From PWQG01 sp040882255 (GTDB taxonomy: Bacteria; Pseudomonadota; Gammaproteobacteria; Pseudomonadales; Pseudohongiellaceae), in the NCBI GenBank assembly GCA_040882255.1, contig JBBEBP010000016.1, positions 124,001 through 188,000 of the forward strand: a stretch of 64,000 nt of DNA. Reading direction: 5' to 3'. The translations under genes were made by a program, and so were the position numbers. Under the pieces are notes generated by a model. That model was not told the DNA's origin. It worked only from the letters and a program-made list of their open reading frames with translations, and did no database searches. Shown here piece after piece: positions 33,097-40,177 of the stretch (the first letter of the stretch is position 1; each line of letters begins with the position of its first letter).

Positions 33097-34058
33097 GCTT
33101 CACTCTGGGCTACCATCGGTTGCAGCCATGTCTGTTCGATGGCCGTGTGTATGACCCCGATCTCCTGCTGCAGCGCATCGATATATTCCGTCAGCTCCCG
33201 GCCCGACTGGACATTGACCCGGGTATCCCCCACCCGGCGCAGGGCTCCGGCCACATCCCTCAACACACGGTCATTGTGCGGCAGAGGTTGTAATCCATCC
33301 TCCAGGCGGTTCAGACAGTGCAGCACGGAGCGCGGAAACAGCGGGTCCTGCAGCAGGAATGTAACCACGTCTTCCGCGTTGACCCGGTCCTGTACGTGCT
33401 GACGATACATCTGGAAAGCACTGGATGATCGCAGGATGCTCATCCAGATCAGGTTTTCGTAGGGTTCCACCACCGCTGACTCCCCCTCCTCCGGCACGTT
33501 GTCCGGCAGCAGATTTGCCGAGCCGGCATGCACGATCCGCGTGGTCATATCGGCCCGTTCGATGGAGCGAGCCAGCTCGATAAAGCGATAACCACTGTTG
33601 TGACTCATCGCCCCCTCGAACAGACCGGTAAGCTGTTGGCAGCAGCCGATGACCTGCTGCAACAGGTCCTGGCGCGGCCCCCTCGCCACGGAACGCCCGG
33701 CGCTTTCCCGAACCACAAGATAGAGGTTGTTGATCTGCTCCCAGGCTTCCGCCGGGATGATCTCGCGGGTCGTCCGGGCGTTCTCGCGCGCCAATACCAG
33801 AGTACTCAGCAATGAGCCGGGATACCGGGCATCGGCCAGCAGAAAGCGGATCACGGCACGTTCGTCGGTGATCTGGTGAGACCGCTGGAAATCATCCACA
33901 CTACCGGTGATCTCCAGCAGGGTATGCCAGCCGATACGCGCTCCGCGGGGCAGATCGAACAGCAGGTTGGAGTATACCGTCAACAATCGGGCCTGGTTCT
34001 CGCTGCGTTCGAGATAACGGCTCATCCAGTACAGGCGCTCGGCCACTCGTGACAACAT
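33090..34058 (-). CDS. Alpha-E domain protein
   Basis: 322 residues, all-helical alpha-E (DUF403) family. The start MLSRVAERLYWMSRYLERSE is diagnostic, with IVRESAGRSVARGPRQDLLQ and IERADMTTRIVHAGSANLLP later. ATG at 34058 lies one base after the ATP-grasp stop (TGA-T-ATG) with GGAGGG 8 bases upstream. Family role is unproven; comparative genomics places it with circularly permuted ATP-grasp ligases, and it may act as a partner or scaffold in peptide ligation. Confidence 0.92.
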   Translation of the reverse strand: MLSRVAERLYWMSRYLERSENQARLLTVYSNLLFDLPRGARIGWHTLLEITGSVDDFQRSHQITDERAVIRFLLADARYPGSLLSTLVLARENARTTREIIPAEAWEQINNLYLVVRESAGRSVARGPRQDLLQQVIGCCQQLTGLFEGAMSHNSGYRFIELARSIERADMTTRIVHAGSANLLPDNVPEEGESAVVEPYENLIWMSILRSSSAFQMYRQHVQDRVNAEDVVTFLLQDPLFPRSVLHCLNRLEDGLQPLPHNDRVLRDVAGALRRVGDTRVNVQSGRELTEYIDALQQEIGVIHTAIEQTWLQPMVAQSEAQ

Positions 34059-34059
34059 A

Positions 34060-35511
34060 TCAGCGTCCCTCCCCCTCGGATACGATCCAGGTGTCCTTGC
34101 TGCCGCCACCCTGTGACGAGTTGACTACATAGGAACCTCGCGTCATCGCCACCCGCGTCAGCCCTCCCGGGGTCACCCAGGCATGGCGGCCCTGCAGAAT
34201 GAAGGGTCTCAGATCGATATGCCGCGGCTCCACGCCCCGCTCCCCGAGTACCGGCGCGGTGGACAGTGACACCAGTGGCTGCGCGATATAATTGCGCGGG
34301 TTGGCCTTGATCAGCCGGGCAAATCGCTGCCGCTCCCGCTTGCTCGCCTGCGGCCCCATCAGTATGCCATAGCCACCGGATTCATTGACCGGCTTGACCA
34401 CCAGTTCATGCAGGTGCTTGAGCACATGGTCACGTTGCAACGGATCATTGCACAGGTACGTCGGCACATTGGGCAACAACGGTTCCTCGCCCAGATAATA
34501 GCGGATCATGTCCGGAACATGGGCGTAGACGGCTTTGTCATCGGCCACACCGGCTCCCGGCGCATTGGCCAGCGCCACGTTGCCCTTCAACCAGGCACGC
34601 ATCAGTCCGGGCACGCCCAATGCCGAATCCGGCCTGAACACTTCCGGATCCAGGAACAGGTCGTCCACCCGGCGATAGATGACATCCACTCGCGAAAGAC
34701 CATGTATGGTCCGCATATAGACGGTGTCATCCTCAACCACCAGATCACTGCCTTCCACCAGTTCCACTCCCATCTGCTGCGCCAGGAAGGAATGCTCGAA
34801 GTAGGCGGAGTTGTAGATACCCGGCGTCAGGACGACCACCTCGGGATAATCCAGGGGGCGGGGCGAGATCGCGGCCAGCGTGTCGAACAGCTGGGCAGGA
34901 TACTCGGTTACAGGCTGGATGAGATAGTTCTCGAACAGCTCCGGCAAAACCCGCTTGGTGACTTTGCGGTTCTCCAGCATGTAGGACACGCCCGAGGGCA
35001 CCCTCAGGTTGTCTTCCAGCACATAGAACTGTCCGTCCTTGTCGCGCACCAGATCCGAGCCGCAGATGTGCGCCCAGACATTCAACGCGGGCTGCATGCC
35101 GACACATTCCTTGCGGAAATTGGCCGATTGCGCCAACAACTCTTCTGGAAAGACTTTATCCTTGATGATTTTGCGCGCATTATAGATGTCATGGATGAAA
35201 CAGTTCAGAGCAGCCAGACGCTGCTGCAGCCCGGCGCTGGTCTTCAACCACTGCTTCTCGCTGATGATGCGGGGAATGATATCGAAGGGCCACTCGCGAT
35301 CGATGTTGCCGGCTTCGCTGTAGACGGTGAACGAAATGCCCAATGTCTTGATGGCCAGTTCGGCGGCGGCTTTACGTTGCTGCAACTCTTCACTGCTGAG
35401 GGATGCCAGGTACCGGGCCAGTATCCGGGCGGGACTGCGTGGATATCCCGGGGAACTGATCAGTTCGTCATAAAACCCGCCTGTCTGGTACTCTTTCCAG
35501 TCGATGTGCAT
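34060..35511 (-). CDS. Circularly permuted ATP-grasp protein
   Basis: 483 residues of the DUF404/DUF407 group. Conserved segments: GISFTVYSEAG and WPFDIIPRII near residues 50-80, VLEDNLRVPSGVSYMLENR near 165-185, GAGVADDKAVYAHVPDMIRYYL near 320, and the nucleotide-binding VVKPVNESGGYGILMGPQAS near 370. ATP-grasp enzymes join carboxylates to amines using ATP, so a peptide- or amide-forming ligase is predicted. A near-perfect AGGGAGGTGAT ribosome site lies directly before the ATG. The start is only 26 bases from the divergent transglutaminase start. Substrate is unknown. Confidence 0.92.
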   Translation of the reverse strand: MHIDWKEYQTGGFYDELISSPGYPRSPARILARYLASLSSEELQQRKAAAELAIKTLGISFTVYSEAGNIDREWPFDIIPRIISEKQWLKTSAGLQQRLAALNCFIHDIYNARKIIKDKVFPEELLAQSANFRKECVGMQPALNVWAHICGSDLVRDKDGQFYVLEDNLRVPSGVSYMLENRKVTKRVLPELFENYLIQPVTEYPAQLFDTLAAISPRPLDYPEVVVLTPGIYNSAYFEHSFLAQQMGVELVEGSDLVVEDDTVYMRTIHGLSRVDVIYRRVDDLFLDPEVFRPDSALGVPGLMRAWLKGNVALANAPGAGVADDKAVYAHVPDMIRYYLGEEPLLPNVPTYLCNDPLQRDHVLKHLHELVVKPVNESGGYGILMGPQASKRERQRFARLIKANPRNYIAQPLVSLSTAPVLGERGVEPRHIDLRPFILQGRHAWVTPGGLTRVAMTRGSYVVNSSQGGGSKDTWIVSEGEGR

Positions 35512-35537
35512 ATCACCTCCCTGGTGGACAGAAGCGT

Positions 35538-36428
35538 ATGAGCAGGCAAGTATCCATCCGACACCTGACCCGTTACCGGTTCGACCGGCCGGTTGACATT
35601 ATGCCGCATATGGTAAGGCTACGGCCAGCGCCGCATTGCCGTACACCCGTAACGCGGTACCGGCTCAACATTGAACCAACCAGTCATTTCCTGCACTGGC
35701 AGCAGGATCCGTTCGCCAATCATGTGGCACGCCTGGTATTCAGTGAACCCTGCGACGGGCTGGATATCGATGTGGAGCTGACTGCGCAGCTGACACCATT
35801 CAATCCGTTCGACTTCTTTCTGGAACCCTCGGCCACGGTGTTCCCCTTCACCTACCCCGATGAACTGTTGCGCGGCCTGGCGCCTTTTCTCGAGACCGAT
35901 GAAGCCGATACGGAGCTGCTGGCCTGGGTGGAGGCAGGACGGTCCACCGACTGCGGGACTATTGATTTCCTGGTGGAAGAGAACCGCCGGACGCAGCAGG
36001 CCATCAAGTACCTCCAACGCTTCGAGTCAGGCGTACAGTCATGTCGCGATACCCTGCAGAGCCGGAGCGGTTCCTGCCGAGACAGCAGCTGGCTGTTAAT
36101 ACAGACATTGCGTCACCTGGGCCTGGCGGCACGATTCGTGTCCGGGTACCTGATCGAAGTGAATGACGGGGCCACACCTCGATCCCCGGCATCAGATGAT
36201 GGCAGCGCGGAAGGTTTCACCGGATTGCATGCCTGGGTGGAAGTGTTCGTGCCGGGTGCGGGCTGGATTGGTCTGGATCCCACCTCCGGCCTGCTGGCCA
36301 GTGAAGGTCATATACCACTGGCCTGCGCACCCGACGCTGGCAACACCGCGCCGGTTACCGGGGCCACCAGCCCTTGCCAGGTAACTATGGAATACCGCAA
36401 TGAGATCATCGACATCCGCCCCGGGTAA
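35538..36428 (+). CDS. Transglutaminase-like cysteine protease family protein
   Basis: 296 residues. N-terminal beta domain (bacterial transglutaminase-like N) followed by the core with the triad: Cys in SRSGSCRDSSWLLIQTLRHLG, His in GLHAWVEVFVPGAGW and Asp in LDPTSG. ATG at 35538; a GGACAG site is about 8 bases upstream. Proteins of this type near ATP-grasp/alpha-E genes are thought to cleave or exchange amide bonds, perhaps undoing the ligase product. The gene converges on htpX with 22 bases between stops. Confidence 0.92.
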   Translation: MSRQVSIRHLTRYRFDRPVDIMPHMVRLRPAPHCRTPVTRYRLNIEPTSHFLHWQQDPFANHVARLVFSEPCDGLDIDVELTAQLTPFNPFDFFLEPSATVFPFTYPDELLRGLAPFLETDEADTELLAWVEAGRSTDCGTIDFLVEENRRTQQAIKYLQRFESGVQSCRDTLQSRSGSCRDSSWLLIQTLRHLGLAARFVSGYLIEVNDGATPRSPASDDGSAEGFTGLHAWVEVFVPGAGWIGLDPTSGLLASEGHIPLACAPDAGNTAPVTGATSPCQVTMEYRNEIIDIRPG

Positions 36429-36450
36429 CGCCACCAGCTCCGCCCGATGA

Positions 36451-37335
36451 TCAACCGGTCATCCGCTTCAAGCGGGCAATCCGGTCACTGAGCGGAGGAT
36501 GGGACATGAACAGTCTGGCGTACGTATCACGCGCCTTGTTATTGATACCGAACGCCACCAGCTCATCCGGCAGAGCCGTGGGCTGCCCTTTCTGCAACCT
36601 TTCCAGTGCGGCAATCATGTTGCGCCTCCCGGCCAACTGCGCCCCGCCAGCGTCTGCACGGTATTCGCGTTGCCGGCTGAACCACATGACGATGGTGGAC
36701 GCCAGAATGCCCAGCACAAACTGGGCGATCAGGGAAACGATCCAGAATGCCGGGCCGTGTCCCTGCTCAGTCCGGAACACCACCCGGTCCACAAAATGTC
36801 CGATCACCCGGGACAGGAAAATCACGAAGGTGTTGACCACCCCCTGGATCAGGGTCAGCGTTACCATATCCCCGTTGGCGATATGTGAAACCTCGTGAGC
36901 CAGAACCGCTTCGGCCTCTTCCTTGGTCATGGTGTTCAACAACCCGGCACTGACAGCCACCAGGGAGCTGTTTCTGGTCGCTCCGGTGGCGAAGGCATTG
37001 ACCTCGGGTGCATCGAAAATGGCCACTTCCGGCATGCCGATACCGGCCTTTTTCGCCTGCTCGCCCACGGTATGTAACAACCATTGTTCGGTGGCGTTGC
37101 GCGGCTGTGTGATGACCCGCGCACCGGTGGAACGCTTGGCCATCCACTTGGAGATCGCCAGTGAAATGAACGCACCACCGAAGCCGATGACCGCCGAGAA
37201 GATCAACAGGGCACTGAGATCCAGGCCGGTGCCCTGTTCATCCAGAATCCGCTCCACACCAAGCAGACGGAGTGTCACACTCAGCACCAACAGGATGGCT
37301 ATATTGGTGGCCAGAAACAATGCTACCCGTTTCAT
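36451..37335 (-). CDS. htpX: Membrane zinc protease HtpX
   Basis: 294 residues of the M48 family, removing misfolded inner-membrane proteins. The zinc site HEVSHIANGD is near residue 147, with a downstream Glu in REYRADAGGAQLAG as third ligand. Membrane helices are near residues 5-22, 35-55, 158-180 and 192-215. The ATG overlaps the stop of the DUF1704 gene (ATGA), showing coupled translation. HtpX is a general stress protease, but here it belongs to an operon with a second metallopeptidase. Confidence 0.97.
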   Translation of the reverse strand: MKRVALFLATNIAILLVLSVTLRLLGVERILDEQGTGLDLSALLIFSAVIGFGGAFISLAISKWMAKRSTGARVITQPRNATEQWLLHTVGEQAKKAGIGMPEVAIFDAPEVNAFATGATRNSSLVAVSAGLLNTMTKEEAEAVLAHEVSHIANGDMVTLTLIQGVVNTFVIFLSRVIGHFVDRVVFRTEQGHGPAFWIVSLIAQFVLGILASTIVMWFSRQREYRADAGGAQLAGRRNMIAALERLQKGQPTALPDELVAFGINNKARDTYARLFMSHPPLSDRIARLKRMTG

Positions 37336-38693
37336 GATCCATCATCCTCATTCACTACAGAGTCGATAACCTTTTCGTACAACGGCGACCCCTTCGGCAG
37401 GCTGGCAAAAAGACGTGCGTAATGCCGTTGCACGCGCGCCATGTTGATAGCCGATATCCCGCTGGCGAAACCGAACCATACATACAGGCCGTTAAGATCC
37501 CGGAACATGTCGGGAATATAATGGGGGCCGGCAATCGTTCCTTCAAGATAGTACTCATACAGCGTCGGTATATCGTCCAGGGTCAGCTTACCGACGAACA
37601 GCATCGGCAGAATTTCCGGCACCCCTGACTGGATGGCACTGCGGATAAAATTGACGTTCTCGACGAATCCACGCAGGTAGGACAGATCCTTGGTAAAGGC
37701 GGCACCGCCCTCCGGCATACCACCCCGGAACACCCGTTGAGTGATGGTATAGGCGGCCTTTTCACTCATGTCCCGCTCCCGGAAGTACCGGTATACCTCG
37801 ACGAAATCGGCGCCCTCCTCAGCCATATCCACCGCCGTGACCCGGTCACTGACCTTGAGAGCGCGGGCCGGATACGAGCTGAGTGTCAGCGTCTCCATCA
37901 GGACAGCCAGTCCTTCCTGGCAGGCGGTCACCCGGGGTGAACCCACGCTGAGCCAACTGGCCCATGGCTGCTGCCGACCATTCAATGTGGTGCCGACGTG
38001 GACCCAGCCCTCATGCACCTCCAGCACCTTGAGATCGAAATCGGTGAAATCGGCGTCCTGATTGATCTTGATGTAGTCGCCGCCGGCGGCGGCATCGGAA
38101 ACAATACCGTCACTGAGCATTACCCGGATATCACCGGGCTGGAAAAAATTCTCCAGCTGTTGTTGCAGCACGGTCACCGCCGTCCCGGCCGATATGTCAC
38201 GCTCGTAGGGCCGTGCCAGGTGCAAGGCGCCGGGCATGGAGAAGATCTCGCCCAGTCGTTCTCCCAGCTGACGCAGTGTTTTGCGATCACCACGCATGTG
38301 ATCGCGGGCCGAACCGTACAGCTGCCGACTGAGCCGGCCAAACTCCGGCGTGCCCCGGTTGTCGAGCAGGTCAATGACCATCAGATACTGGTCCACGGTC
38401 TGGCGCAGAATACGACCCAGCCCGTCTCCACGCCCCAGTTGCCGACTGATGTCACCGCGCAGTTCGCGGAACTCCTCGCGCAGCCGTGCGGGCTCGAAAC
38501 CGAGTGACTGTTTCCGGTAATGATCGGCGGGAATCCGGGGCAGGCGCTTTCCATCGTGACGCAGAAAAGCGGCTTGCACGTCCCCGGGCCACTTGATGGC
38601 ATCCAGTATACGGATCGGCCGCTGCAGCTCGATCAACCGGTCGGATAATGCCCTGAGCCGCTCGCGGTACTGCAGTTGTCCAGACTTTTTCAC
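37332..38693 (-). CDS. DUF1704/QEGLA-motif zinc metallopeptidase (MATCAP-like)
   Basis: 453 residues. Shows the HExxxH motif HEGWVH at 227-232 and the QEGLA motif with Glu260, which together form the predicted metal site. Homologues were annotated as flavohemoglobin expression-modulating QEGLA proteins. The eukaryotic relative KIAA0895L/MATCAP is a tubulin tyrosine carboxypeptidase with this same motif pair. Start is GTG at 38693 with a weak upstream site. It overlaps htpX by 4 bases. A carboxypeptidase acting on protein C-termini is inferred from the family; the bacterial substrate is unknown. Confidence 0.88.
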   Translation of the reverse strand: MKKSGQLQYRERLRALSDRLIELQRPIRILDAIKWPGDVQAAFLRHDGKRLPRIPADHYRKQSLGFEPARLREEFRELRGDISRQLGRGDGLGRILRQTVDQYLMVIDLLDNRGTPEFGRLSRQLYGSARDHMRGDRKTLRQLGERLGEIFSMPGALHLARPYERDISAGTAVTVLQQQLENFFQPGDIRVMLSDGIVSDAAAGGDYIKINQDADFTDFDLKVLEVHEGWVHVGTTLNGRQQPWASWLSVGSPRVTACQEGLAVLMETLTLSSYPARALKVSDRVTAVDMAEEGADFVEVYRYFRERDMSEKAAYTITQRVFRGGMPEGGAAFTKDLSYLRGFVENVNFIRSAIQSGVPEILPMLFVGKLTLDDIPTLYEYYLEGTIAGPHYIPDMFRDLNGLYVWFGFASGISAINMARVQRHYARLFASLPKGSPLYEKVIDSVVNEDDGS

Positions 38694-38774
38694 GGCGCTC
38701 AGATCACCACCCGCAAAGCCGCGCGGTGTCGATGACCGCCTGCACTCTCCTGCTGTCCTTTCATTTGGGCACCT

Positions 38775-40169
38775 CTATCCACGCCCCGGGCCCGGAGACA
38801 GCATACGCCGCGGGTCCACATGCCGGTCGAATTCTTCGCCGGACAGGATATCGAGCGCCTGCGCCGCCTCTCGCAGACCGGTATCGTGCTCCTGTGCGTA
38901 CTTGGCGATCCGGGCAGCGTCATCATAGCCGACCACCGGGCTCAGCGCCGTCACCAGCATCAGGGACCTCTCCATGTACTGCGTCAATTGCTCGGGCCGT
39001 GCCCTGAGCCCCTGAAGGCAGCGCGTATCGAAACTGGCAGCGGCATCGGCCAACAGTGTGATCGAATCGATCAGCAGATGAGTGATCAACGGTTTGTAGA
39101 CATTGAGCTGAAAATGACCCTGGGTTCCCGCAGTGGACAGCGCCGTATTGTTGCCAATCACTTTCAGGCAGACCATGGTCAATGCCTCGATCTGGGTGGG
39201 GTTCACCTTGCCCGGCATGATTGAGCTGCCCGGCTCATTGGCCGGCAGCTGCACTTCACCCAGCCCGCAACGCGGACCACTGTTCATCATGCGGATGTCA
39301 TTAGCCATCTTGAACAGCGAGGTGGCCAGTGTCGTGAGCCGGCCGTGGAGATCCACCAGCACCTCATGCCCGGCCAGCGCCATAAAAAAATTGTCGGCGG
39401 GGCGGAAATGCCGATCGGTGAGCGCGCTGATATGCCGGGACACGCTCCCGGCCCATTCCGGGTGAGTGTTCAGGCCGGTGCCCACGGCACTGCCACCCAG
39501 CGCCAGTTGTCGCAGTTCCGGTTCGACGTCTTTCAGTTGTTGATATCCGTACAGCACCTGATCGTGGAATGCCTGGAACTCCTGCCCCAGGGTAACCGGT
39601 ACAGCATCCATCATGTGCGTCCTGCCGCTCTTCACCAGAGCCGCGAACTCGTCACTGCGGGCATCCAGGGTCTTGAGCACCCCGGAAAGCGCGGGAAAAA
39701 GTCTCTCGTCCAGCAGCTCGGCGGTCACCACATGCATTACGGTCGGGAACACGTCGTTGGAAGACTGGGACATATTGACATGATCATTCGGGTGCAGGGG
39801 CTCATAACGGCCGCATTGCCCACCCGCCAGCTGGTTGCCGCGATTGGCGATCACCTCGTTCAGGTTCATGTTGGTCTGCGTACCACTGCCCGTCTGCCAG
39901 ACGGACAGCGGGAACTGCTCCGGGTGTTTTCCCCCGATGATCTCGTCACAGGCATCGCCGATCAGATGGCAACGCTCCTTGTCCAGTTTTCCCAGCTCGT
40001 AGTTGCTGAGTGCTGCGGCTTTTTTGACCAGCGCGAAAGACCGTATGAACTCGGACGGAAATTGCTGACGGCCAATCGGGAAGTTGGTCAATGAACGCTG
40101 TGTCTGTGCGCCCCACAGGGCATCATCGGGAACCTTTACCGGTCCGATGCTGTCTTTCTCCTCGCGCAT
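38775..40169 (-). CDS. fumC: Fumarate hydratase class II
   Basis: 464 residues, TCA-cycle conversion of fumarate and malate by the oxygen-stable, iron-free enzyme. Family signature GSSIMPGKVNPTQ is near residue 320; SGRTHMMDAVPVTLGQE and NDVFPTVMHV are the other active-site regions. The frame is open to 40274, but ATG at 40169 (MREEKDSIGPVKVPDDALWG) matches the family start. It begins 8 bases after the acnA stop, so the two TCA genes are cotranscribed. Confidence 0.97.
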   Translation of the reverse strand: MREEKDSIGPVKVPDDALWGAQTQRSLTNFPIGRQQFPSEFIRSFALVKKAAALSNYELGKLDKERCHLIGDACDEIIGGKHPEQFPLSVWQTGSGTQTNMNLNEVIANRGNQLAGGQCGRYEPLHPNDHVNMSQSSNDVFPTVMHVVTAELLDERLFPALSGVLKTLDARSDEFAALVKSGRTHMMDAVPVTLGQEFQAFHDQVLYGYQQLKDVEPELRQLALGGSAVGTGLNTHPEWAGSVSRHISALTDRHFRPADNFFMALAGHEVLVDLHGRLTTLATSLFKMANDIRMMNSGPRCGLGEVQLPANEPGSSIMPGKVNPTQIEALTMVCLKVIGNNTALSTAGTQGHFQLNVYKPLITHLLIDSITLLADAAASFDTRCLQGLRARPEQLTQYMERSLMLVTALSPVVGYDDAARIAKYAQEHDTGLREAAQALDILSGEEFDRHVDPRRMLSPGPGRG

Positions 40170-40177
40170 GACTCTTT

